DNA of 21,403 nt from Clostridia bacterium. Lineage in GTDB: Bacteria; Bacillota; Clostridia; Oscillospirales; CAG-272. Below, piece after piece: positions 14,426 through 21,403 of this stretch. Where the stretch lies: NCBI GenBank assembly GCA_029010655.1, contig JAQXKW010000250.1, positions 1 through 21,403 on the forward strand. Direction: 5' to 3'. The stretch's first letter is position 1. The number at the start of each line of letters is the position of its first letter. The notes beneath the pieces were generated by a model that saw only the letters and a program-made list of their open reading frames with translations, made no database searches and had not been told where the DNA came from. Position numbers and translations under genes: made by a program.

Positions 14426-16647
14426 AGAAGGTCTTAATTTCTGTCATTGCAACGCTGCTGGTTTTGGTTTGTCTTGCGCAAACAGGGCTTCTTGAAATAT
14501 TCGGTATTCACGGAATATCGTTTTATTCAAAGAAAAAGGAAAAGGAAGAAAACGCCTCGGGCAGCGGATTTGAGGAATATACGGAAAGTCAGACCGGTGT
14601 CAGCTACCGCTTCAAAACAAAAGGCGATTACTTCTACGTGTACGAAGACAGCGAATGGAAGCAGCTGTTTATGTGCGGCGTAAATATCGGCGCAACAGAG
14701 CCGGGGCTGTTTCCGGGAGACCTTACAATATCTTACGAAACATATTACCGCTGGTTCGGATATATAAGCGAAATGAACTGCAACTGTATCCGTATATATA
14801 CGCTTATGCCGCCACAGTTTTATCAGGCTCTTAACGATTTCAACAACAGCGCAGATAATAAGCTTTATTTGTTTCAGGGCATATGGGTAAATGAGGAGGA
14901 TATAGAAAGGCTTTCCGACGCATATGCGGAGAACGAAAAAATCCTTAACGATTTTACGGCGGACGCCGTAAATCTTGTGAACGTAATCCACGGCAATGCC
15001 AAAATCGCAGAAAGCGCCGGCGAGGCTTTCGGCACATATACCGCCGACGTGTCAAAATGGCTTGCGGGCTGGATTGTGGGTATTGAGTGGGACCCTAATT
15101 TTGTCATGAATACCGATAATCAGCACCCCGATAAAAAGGACTACGACGGCGAATACCTGTATACGCAGACCGCCTCTCCCTTTGAAGCCTTTTTGTGCCG
15201 CGTGGGAGATGCCATGATAAAATACGAAACGGAGAATTATAAATTCCAGTCTCCCTTTGCCTTTACAAACTGGATAACCACAGACCCGCTTACGCACCCC
15301 AACGAGCCCCATGAGGACGAGGATAAGGCAACGGTAAATACGGAGAACGTAAAATGCCGTAATTTCGGTCCGGGAATGTTTGCGTCCTATCATATTTATC
15401 CCTACTATCCCGACAGCCTGAATTATCAGGAGGACTATCTTGAGTACGTGGACGAGGAAGGCAACGTCAACACATATACGGCGTATCTTGAGGATTTGAA
15501 GCTGGCGCATACCATACCCATAATCGTTGCGGAGTTCGGAGTGCCCACATCGAGAGGTATGGGACACGAGAGCGTTATGGGCTATAACCAGGGAATGGTA
15601 GACGAAACCGACCAGGGCGAAATGCTCATAAATATGTTTGAATGTATTAAAGAAGCAAAATATGCAGGCGGCATCGTATTTACATGGCAGGACGAATGGT
15701 TTAAGCGAACATGGAACAATGTTATGTTCGATATTGCGGACCGCCGCCCGTTCTGGTCCAATATTCAGACTACGGAGCAATGCTTCGGCGTGCTTGCCTT
15801 TGACCCCGGAGCGGACAGCATGGCATGCTACGTGGACGGGGATATTTCCGAGTGGAAGTCGGCGTCTCCCCTTGTAACAACGGAGCAGGGAAAGCTCTAT
15901 GTTAAAAGCGACGAACGGTACCTGTACCTTATGCTTGACATGGAAGACTATGACTTTGAAAACGAAACCTTGCTTATTCCCGTAAATACAATTGCCGACC
16001 AGGGCAATACAAAGTCCTCTCAGTTCAATGCGGAGTTTGACGAGGGAGCCGATTTCCTTATCTGTATAAACGGCAAGGACAATTCTCATATATACGTTGA
16101 TAAGTATTACGACGCCTTTAATTACTATTTCCTTGAGTCCAAAAAGCTAAGCGATATAAAGGCAGAGGAAAACGCAAACGAGAAGGACAGCGGCGTTTTC
16201 GATATAATGCGTCTGTGCTACGGCTACAACCTTACGGTGAAGGGAACCGGCGAAACGGTGCCCGATAAGGCTTACGAAACCGGAAAGCTCCGCTACGGAA
16301 ACGGCAATCCCGGTTCAAAGAATTATAAGTCCTTGTCTGATTATTGCTACGGGGACGGCAAGCTTGAAATAAGAATACCGTGGCAGTTGCTTAATGTTAT
16401 GGACCCGTCAGGCAAACAGCAGATTTCGGATTTTTGGCAGACGCAGGTAATCTCGCCGCAAAGTTTCGAGGGCTTTGATATAGGCTTTGCATATAAAAGC
16501 GACGGGTCTGAAACAGTCTCTGTTTCCCTCAGCGGCAGTTACGAATACAGCGGCTGGAATACCCCCTCATGGCACGAGAGACTGAAGCCCGCCTACTATG
16601 AGCTTCAGGACTATCTTGCACAGTACAAGGAAAGTGAATCCAAATGA
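14422..16647 (+). CDS. membrane-anchored clan GH-A-like glycoside hydrolase with CBM9-like domain
   Basis: This 741-aa protein starts within the stop of the synthase gene (ATGA). Residues 4-22 are a signal/anchor without a lipobox. The TIM-barrel domain (about 50-455) shows YRWFGYISEMNCNCIRIYTL and PPQFYQALNDFN. The likely acid/base is E222 in GIEWDP, the likely nucleophile is E371 in IIVAEFG, and an aromatic strand follows (VFTWQDEWFKRTW). Both glutamates sit where clan GH-A enzymes (GH2/GH5 type) carry them. From VDGDISEW (471-478) to the end is a CBM9/DOMON-like beta-sandwich. The enzyme should cut or trim the polymer made by the adjacent synthase outside the cell, in the way BcsZ or PelA act in other systems (inference). 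It is a paralogue of the next gene. Confidence 0.9.
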   Translation: MKKVLISVIATLLVLVCLAQTGLLEIFGIHGISFYSKKKEKEENASGSGFEEYTESQTGVSYRFKTKGDYFYVYEDSEWKQLFMCGVNIGATEPGLFPGDLTISYETYYRWFGYISEMNCNCIRIYTLMPPQFYQALNDFNNSADNKLYLFQGIWVNEEDIERLSDAYAENEKILNDFTADAVNLVNVIHGNAKIAESAGEAFGTYTADVSKWLAGWIVGIEWDPNFVMNTDNQHPDKKDYDGEYLYTQTASPFEAFLCRVGDAMIKYETENYKFQSPFAFTNWITTDPLTHPNEPHEDEDKATVNTENVKCRNFGPGMFASYHIYPYYPDSLNYQEDYLEYVDEEGNVNTYTAYLEDLKLAHTIPIIVAEFGVPTSRGMGHESVMGYNQGMVDETDQGEMLINMFECIKEAKYAGGIVFTWQDEWFKRTWNNVMFDIADRRPFWSNIQTTEQCFGVLAFDPGADSMACYVDGDISEWKSASPLVTTEQGKLYVKSDERYLYLMLDMEDYDFENETLLIPVNTIADQGNTKSSQFNAEFDEGADFLICINGKDNSHIYVDKYYDAFNYYFLESKKLSDIKAEENANEKDSGVFDIMRLCYGYNLTVKGTGETVPDKAYETGKLRYGNGNPGSKNYKSLSDYCYGDGKLEIRIPWQLLNVMDPSGKQQISDFWQTQVISPQSFEGFDIGFAYKSDGSETVSVSLSGSYEYSGWNTPSWHERLKPAYYELQDYLAQYKESESK

Positions 16648-18779
16648 AAAGACTTATTTCCGTTTTTTTGCTTATAGCTCTGATTTTCTCCGTGATACCT
16701 GCCTTCGGCGGCTGTAAAAACAGGGAGAAAAGCTCCTATCCGTCCGTTGAAAAAAGCGTAAAGCTTCCGGAAAGCAGTATAGATTTCGATTTCTTTGCGG
16801 CGTCAAACGGCTATTTTTACCGCAGAACGGAAGGCGGCTCCGACCTATATTACGTGAGAGGGGTCAATATGGGGCTTACCTCGGCGCTGACCGACCTTTC
16901 AAACCCCAACGTGTCCTATGATACTTACCTTGAGTGGTTCGGTCAGATAAAGGAAATGAATGCAAACACGGTAAGAGCCTTTACCGTTATGAACCCGGAT
17001 TTTTACAGGGCGCTGTACGATTTCAATACGGATAACCCCTCCTCGCCCCTTTATCTTATGCAGGGAATATGGTTTTCCGAGGACTTGATGTATCAGCTTA
17101 CCGACGCACTTGAAAGCGATAAAATTCTTATTAACGCTTTCATGCGATCGGTGAGAGAAACCGTGGATATTATCCACGGCAACAGCGATTATACCGTTTA
17201 CGGCGAGTTTTCTCCTGCGGTTTATGACAGAGATATATCGGAATACGTGGCGGGATATATTCTGGGACTGGAGTACCCTGCGGATTTTGTAATAGAAACA
17301 AATGCGTCTCACCCGGACGAAGCGGAGTATTCAGGCGATTATCTTTATACTGCGGCGAGTGCCTCTCCATTTGAAGCCTTTCTCTGTCAGGTGGGCGACT
17401 GTCTTATTTCTTATGAGACGGAGAATTACTCATACCAAATACCCGTAGCCTTTCTCAACTGGCAGACGCTCGATACGCTGACCCATTCAAACGAGCCCTT
17501 CGAGGAGGAGGACTGCGTTTTTGTAAACACGGAAAACATACAAAAGAAAGCCTCGTATGCTTCGGGGCTGTTTGCCGCAGTTGACGTGTACCCGTACTAT
17601 CCCGAATTTATGAACCATCAAAAGGAATATACGGATTACCGTGACGAAAACGGCGACCCCGACGCTTTCAGAGCGTATATCAGGGACCTGAAAACACAGT
17701 ACAGCGTTCCGCTTCTCATTGCCGAATACGGTCTTTCAACCTCACGGGGCGTTGCCCATACCTCGGCAGACGGATATAATCAGGGCGGACTGACCGAAAC
17801 GGAGCAGGGCGAATACTGCGCGCGAATGACAAAAAGTATTGCCCTTGAAGGCTGCTGCGGCGGACTTCTGTTTTCATGGCAGGACGAGTGGTTCAAGAGA
17901 ACGTGGAATACCGTAATGTACTATCCCGACGACCCTACCGACAGAACGCATAATCTTTCCTCTGCCGAGCAGGGCTACGGCTTGCTGAGCTTTGACGTGT
18001 CAGAAGTTTTTCCCGACGGAGATTTTTCCGACTGGGAGAATACGGAATACATAGACGGCACTACCGTTAAGGTGCAGTATGACGCAGATTATATGCATAT
18101 CCTTGCAGATTTGCCGGAGGGCTTTGACTTTGACAATGACACTTATTACATTCCCATCTCGGTTTTAGGCGTGGGAAGCAATAAAAGCCTTGAAGACGGT
18201 CTCTCCTTTGACAGAAGCTGCGACTTTCTGCTGAAAATCAACGGGAAAGAGAATACCCGCCTGCTGTGCGACGCATATTACGATACGTTTTCATATAAAT
18301 ACTTCGTTTTGAAAAAGGTGCTTGAAGGCGAAAAAGCGTCAAAAAACAGCGGCATATACAATAGAATTAATACTTTCATTTCCAACGAAATGTATCTTCC
18401 CGACGACGGCGAGACCGTTCCCCCAAAGTTCTGCGAAAGCGGAATTTTAAGGTACGGCAACGCAAATCCCGACTCTGACGAATACTGTTCTCAGGCTGAT
18501 TTTTACTTTAGCGACGGAAAAGTCGAAATAAGAATTGCATGGTACCTTCTGAACGTGGTCAATTCAAGACTGGGCGTGTGTATCGACGAGCTTTGCGGGG
18601 AGGAAATCGGCTTTACGGAGTTTTCCGACATTTATATAGGCTCAGGCGAAAAGGGCGAAATAAAACTTTCGTCTGCAAAATATGAGCCTTTGGGAGAAAT
18701 AAATGTTGCTTCAAGGCTGAAAAAGTCGTATAATAATCTTCAGGATATTTTAGGCGAAATCAAGGAAAAGATTTCATAG
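16644..18779 (+). CDS. lipoprotein clan GH-A-like glycoside hydrolase with CBM9-like domain, paralogue of the upstream gene
   Basis: This 711-aa protein starts in an ATGA overlap. Its signal peptide ends in FGGC, a lipobox with the Cys at residue 24, so it is lipid-anchored, unlike its paralogue. The barrel (about 45-445) has YLEWFGQIKEMNANTVRAFTV and NPDFYRALYDFN, acid/base candidate E210 (GLEYP), nucleophile candidate E361 (LLIAEYG), and FSWQDEWFKRTW. The CBM9-like domain starts near DGDFSDW (458-464) and has the VEIRIAWYLLNVV strand shared by all three barrel proteins of the operon. A tandem duplication with two different anchors is likely. This is the last gene that clearly belongs to the polysaccharide operon. 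No terminator follows it. Confidence 0.9.
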   Translation: MKRLISVFLLIALIFSVIPAFGGCKNREKSSYPSVEKSVKLPESSIDFDFFAASNGYFYRRTEGGSDLYYVRGVNMGLTSALTDLSNPNVSYDTYLEWFGQIKEMNANTVRAFTVMNPDFYRALYDFNTDNPSSPLYLMQGIWFSEDLMYQLTDALESDKILINAFMRSVRETVDIIHGNSDYTVYGEFSPAVYDRDISEYVAGYILGLEYPADFVIETNASHPDEAEYSGDYLYTAASASPFEAFLCQVGDCLISYETENYSYQIPVAFLNWQTLDTLTHSNEPFEEEDCVFVNTENIQKKASYASGLFAAVDVYPYYPEFMNHQKEYTDYRDENGDPDAFRAYIRDLKTQYSVPLLIAEYGLSTSRGVAHTSADGYNQGGLTETEQGEYCARMTKSIALEGCCGGLLFSWQDEWFKRTWNTVMYYPDDPTDRTHNLSSAEQGYGLLSFDVSEVFPDGDFSDWENTEYIDGTTVKVQYDADYMHILADLPEGFDFDNDTYYIPISVLGVGSNKSLEDGLSFDRSCDFLLKINGKENTRLLCDAYYDTFSYKYFVLKKVLEGEKASKNSGIYNRINTFISNEMYLPDDGETVPPKFCESGILRYGNANPDSDEYCSQADFYFSDGKVEIRIAWYLLNVVNSRLGVCIDELCGEEIGFTEFSDIYIGSGEKGEIKLSSAKYEPLGEINVASRLKKSYNNLQDILGEIKEKIS

Positions 18780-18828
18780 CGTCTTTTCATGCTCTGTATT
18801 AATGCCGCTGAAACGGGAGGTGTGCGGA

Positions 18829-20403
18829 TTGAAAAACGAAGATAATAAGGGCCTAAACTTGCTTAAAAGCGGACAAAAGGGCTTTATACACCTGATATTC
18901 AGCCGTGTGGGGCTTATCTGTCTGCTTTTGGCGTTTCATATTTTCCTGCTGTTCGGAATTTTCCGTTGGTTTGGAAATTTTCTCCCCCATATTTACGGAG
19001 GAGTAATAGTCTTTACGGTAGCCGTTGTTCTGTATCTGCTCAACAGCCGTATGGACCCCTCCGCAAAGATTACGTGGCTGATTGTTATACTGCTTCTTCC
19101 CGTTTTCGGTTCGCTTTTGTTTTGGTATACCCGAAGCGACATAGGGCACCGCACCCTTAACAAACGTTTCAACCGCCTTACGGAAATGTCCGCAGGAAGC
19201 GTTTCCTGCTCCGAGGGGGTTGCGGAAAGAATTTCCGAGGAAGCCCCCAGCGCGGCGGCGCTGGCTCACTATCTTCAGAATACGGGCTGTTACCCCGCCT
19301 TTGACCGCACCGACGTTGACTACTACTCTTTGGGCGAATATGCGTGGGAGGAAATGCTCAAACAGCTTGAGGGGGCAGAGCATTTTATTTTCATGGAATA
19401 TTTCATTGTAGACGAAGGGGTCATGTGGGGCAAAATCCTCGAAATCCTTGCCCGCAAGGCAAAGGAGGGCGTAGAAGTACGGGTAATGTACGACGGCACC
19501 TGCGAGTTTTCAACCCTGCCTCACGACTATCCCAAAAGGCTCTCTCAGCTTGGAATAAAGTGCAAAATGTTCTCTCCCGTAACCCCCTTTGTTTCTACCC
19601 ACTATAATTACCGTGACCACCGAAAAATTCTGGTTATAGACGGGCATACCGCATTTACGGGCGGCGTAAATTTAGCCGACGAGTACATAAACCGTAATGA
19701 TAAGCACGGTCATTGGAAGGATACCGCCGTTATGCTGAAGGGAGAGGCGGTGCCGAGCTTTACGCTTATGTTCCTTCAGATGTGGAATATCGACGAGAAA
19801 CAGCCGGATTTCGGACAGTATCTCACCTATCCCACCTATGCGCCGGAGAAATCGTCAGGCTACGTTATCCCCTACGGCGACTGTCCTCTGGACAGTTATA
19901 AGGTGGGCGAGCAGGTTTATATGGATATTCTGAACCGGGCGCAGAAGTACGTGCATATTATGACGCCTTATCTAATACTTGACAGCGAAATGGAAACGGC
20001 GCTGAAATTTGCCGCAGAGAGGGGAGTTGACGTGTCGGTGCTTTTGCCGGGAATTCCGGACCATTTTGCCGCACACGCCCTCGCATGGACCCATTACGCC
20101 TCGCTTCTTGACTCCGGTGTTAAAATCTACGAATATACGCCCGGCTTTATGCACTCAAAGGTGTTTGTCAGCGACGACAGAGAGGCTGTTGTGGGCACGG
20201 TAAATCTTGACTACCGCAGTCTGTACCACCATTTTGAGTGCGCCGCATATCTTTACGGTACAGACTGTATTCCCCAAATCGAAAAGGATTTCAACGAGAC
20301 ACGGGAAAAGTGCCGCAGGATAACACGGGAGAGCGCGCGAAAGGAAAAATTTATCCGCAAGGCAAGCGGCGTGCTTTTGAAGGCTATCGCCCCCCTGCTG
20401 TAA
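18829..20403 (+). CDS. cls: cardiolipin synthase (phospholipase D family)
   Basis: This 524-aa enzyme joins two phosphatidylglycerols to make cardiolipin in the membrane. I choose the TTG at 18829, which has GGGAGG (18815-18820) at the right distance. The in-frame ATG at 18802 has no binding site. Two N-terminal membrane helices (about 20-80) contain the usual LPVFGSLLFW segment. Two HKD motifs follow: H264-R-K266...D271 (HRKILVIDG, then FTGGVNLADEY) and H442-S-K444...D449 (HSKVFVSDD, then GTVNLDYRS). Length and layout are normal for bacterial Cls. It begins 49 bases after the polysaccharide operon with no terminator between, so read-through under c-di-GMP control is possible. Confidence 0.94.
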   Translation: MKNEDNKGLNLLKSGQKGFIHLIFSRVGLICLLLAFHIFLLFGIFRWFGNFLPHIYGGVIVFTVAVVLYLLNSRMDPSAKITWLIVILLLPVFGSLLFWYTRSDIGHRTLNKRFNRLTEMSAGSVSCSEGVAERISEEAPSAAALAHYLQNTGCYPAFDRTDVDYYSLGEYAWEEMLKQLEGAEHFIFMEYFIVDEGVMWGKILEILARKAKEGVEVRVMYDGTCEFSTLPHDYPKRLSQLGIKCKMFSPVTPFVSTHYNYRDHRKILVIDGHTAFTGGVNLADEYINRNDKHGHWKDTAVMLKGEAVPSFTLMFLQMWNIDEKQPDFGQYLTYPTYAPEKSSGYVIPYGDCPLDSYKVGEQVYMDILNRAQKYVHIMTPYLILDSEMETALKFAAERGVDVSVLLPGIPDHFAAHALAWTHYASLLDSGVKIYEYTPGFMHSKVFVSDDREAVVGTVNLDYRSLYHHFECAAYLYGTDCIPQIEKDFNETREKCRRITRESARKEKFIRKASGVLLKAIAPLL

Positions 20404-20437
20404 ATTTTCGGAATAATACCAAGGACTCAAATTTAGT

Positions 20438-21208
20438 ATGCTTCATAAAATTTTTATCTGCTTTATTTCAGGTATGGGAGCAGGGCTGGGAACAGGCTTT
20501 GCAGGCATGAGCGCGGCGGCGGTCATTACCCCCATGCTTGTAACCTTTCTGGGTATCCCTGCCTATCAGGCGGTGGGAATTGCCTTGGCAAGCGACGTGC
20601 TTGCCAGCGCCGTTTCCGCCTACACCTACGGAAAGAATAAAAATCTCGACATAAGAAACGGGCTTGTAATGATGGGCACGGTGCTTGTGTTCACTTTGGC
20701 GGGAAGCTGGGTTTCAAGCCTTGTTTCCGCCTCTGCCATGGGCAATTTCTCCGTGTTTATGACCCTTCTTTTGGGCGTTAAATTTATAGTTAAGCCCGTA
20801 ATGACCACAAAGGAGTCTATGAAGGCGGTGTCAGCGAAAAAGAGATTTGCCCAGTCCGTATGCTGCGGCACGGCAATCGGCTTTATATGCGGCTTTATCG
20901 GCGCCGGCGGCGGAATGATGATGCTTTTAATTCTCACCTCCGTTTTGAGCTATGAGCTGAAAACTGCGGTGGGCACAAGCGTGTTTATTATGAGCTTCAC
21001 CGCCTTTACCGGGGCTGTCAGCCACTTTGCCATAGGCGGCGTTGCCGATTGGGGCGTTCTTTTGCTTTGCGTTTTGTTCACCCTTTTGTGGGCTCGCCTT
21101 GCGGCCCGCTTTGCAAACAAAAGCACCCCTAAGGTGCTTAACCGTGCAACAGGCGTTGTGCTTGTGGCGCTGGGCGCCGTAATATTGGGCGTTAATTATC
21201 TAACCTAA
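20438..21208 (+). CDS. TauE/SafE-family membrane permease
   Basis: This 256-aa integral membrane protein consists of two related halves. Each opens with a Gly-rich motif: GMGAGLGTGFAGMSAAAVITP near the N-terminus and GFIGAGGGMMMLLIL at about 150-165. This is the mark of the TauE/SafE (DUF81) family of anion or sulfur-compound exporters. About seven or eight helices are visible. The ATG at 20438 has a modest AAGGA 12 bases upstream. The substrate is unknown, since family members handle sulfite, sulfoacetate or other small anions. The link to the polysaccharide genes is probably only by position. Confidence 0.88.
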   Translation: MLHKIFICFISGMGAGLGTGFAGMSAAAVITPMLVTFLGIPAYQAVGIALASDVLASAVSAYTYGKNKNLDIRNGLVMMGTVLVFTLAGSWVSSLVSASAMGNFSVFMTLLLGVKFIVKPVMTTKESMKAVSAKKRFAQSVCCGTAIGFICGFIGAGGGMMMLLILTSVLSYELKTAVGTSVFIMSFTAFTGAVSHFAIGGVADWGVLLLCVLFTLLWARLAARFANKSTPKVLNRATGVVLVALGAVILGVNYLT

Positions 21209-21238
21209 CGCAGGGCGCCCATTGAAATACTTAGGAAG

Positions 21239-21403
21239 ATGAGAGAAAAGCCAATGGAAGAAAAACGAGTTTTGGAAAGCGATTTTACCGACGAGATGCT
21301 GACTGCGTTTAAGAGCGCAATGGAGCCCTCCAGATTGCTGATGACATATTATACCTGTGCAATCATGGAAATAGAAACCAAATTCAAGGTGCTGAACAGA
21401 CAG
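21239..21403 (+). CDS. N-terminal fragment of a RelQ/YjbM-like small alarmone synthetase
   Basis: Fifty-five codons are open from the ATG at 21239 (TTAGGA immediately upstream) to the edge of the window. The segment ending TCAIMEIETKFKVLNRQ strongly recalls the start of GTP pyrophosphokinase-family proteins of the YjbM/RelQ group, which read 'A-x-x-E-x-K-x-x-x-L-N' before the NPIE-RxKxPxSI synthetase core. The core itself lies outside the window, so catalytic residues cannot be checked. Such proteins make (p)ppGpp from GTP or GDP and ATP. An internal ATG at codon 6 is a possible alternative start. Confidence 0.75.
   Translation, partial: MREKPMEEKRVLESDFTDEMLTAFKSAMEPSRLLMTYYTCAIMEIETKFKVLNRQ

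Noticed and set aside
18802..18828. ATG nine codons before the chosen cls start
   Set aside because: It has no ribosome binding site, while the TTG at 18829 has GGGAGG at proper distance.
21118..21142. AAGCACC / GGTGCTT inverted repeat
   Set aside because: It lies inside the permease coding region and has no T run, so it is not a terminator.
21209..21238. GGGCGCCC palindrome after the permease gene
   Set aside because: It is too short and has no loop or T tract. It could be chance, and no regulatory role can be supported.

Overview
The window looks like chromosomal DNA of a gut-type Clostridia (Oscillospirales/Ruminococcaceae-like Bacillota). The reasons are strong AAGGAGG ribosome binding sites, frequent TTG starts, consensus -35/-10 promoters with 17-base spacers, Gram-positive lipoprotein and surface-protein signals, a DivIVA-like protein, and c-di-GMP class I (GEMM-I) riboswitches of clostridial style. 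No mobile element, CRISPR array, tRNA or rRNA was seen. Family names come from reading motifs and from memory of families. No database search was run.

Left part (1-2170, + strand): the 3' end of a secreted beta-rich protein gene, then two genes for exported proteins of unknown function (199 and 405 aa). They end at a bidirectional terminator shared with the convergent gene.

Middle (2175-5541): two minus-strand genes. One encodes a 666-aa secreted protein of Gly-rich SGGT / AIGSG repeats. It is transcribed from a perfect TTGACA-17-TATAAT promoter through a textbook c-di-GMP-I riboswitch with a terminator. The other encodes a DivIVA-like coiled-coil protein with its own consensus promoter.

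Core (5513-18779, + strand): a 13-kb operon with one strong promoter followed by a second c-di-GMP-I riboswitch/terminator. In order it encodes a small lipoprotein, a 67-aa coiled-coil protein, a 7TMR-DISM-like membrane sensor with an HD-GYP c-di-GMP phosphodiesterase domain, a 1018-aa membrane-anchored protein with a catalytically degenerate glycosidase barrel, a membrane-anchored HEAT-repeat protein, a processive GT2 polysaccharide synthase, and two paralogous clan GH-A-like glycoside hydrolases (one membrane-anchored, one a lipoprotein) with CBM9/DOMON-like C-termini. Starts and stops touch or overlap (8844/8845, 13011/13013, and ATGA overlaps at 14422 and 16644), which supports co-translation.

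The best reading is a synthase-dependent exopolysaccharide system. c-di-GMP controls it at the RNA level rather than through a PilZ domain on the synthase, and the operon carries its own c-di-GMP-degrading enzyme as probable negative feedback. The second riboswitch would bring a secreted repeat protein under the same signal, suggesting a joint matrix or adhesion programme.

Right part (18829-21403, + strand): a cardiolipin synthase, a TauE/SafE-family permease and the 5' end of a RelQ/YjbM-like small alarmone synthetase gene. These are probably housekeeping neighbours.
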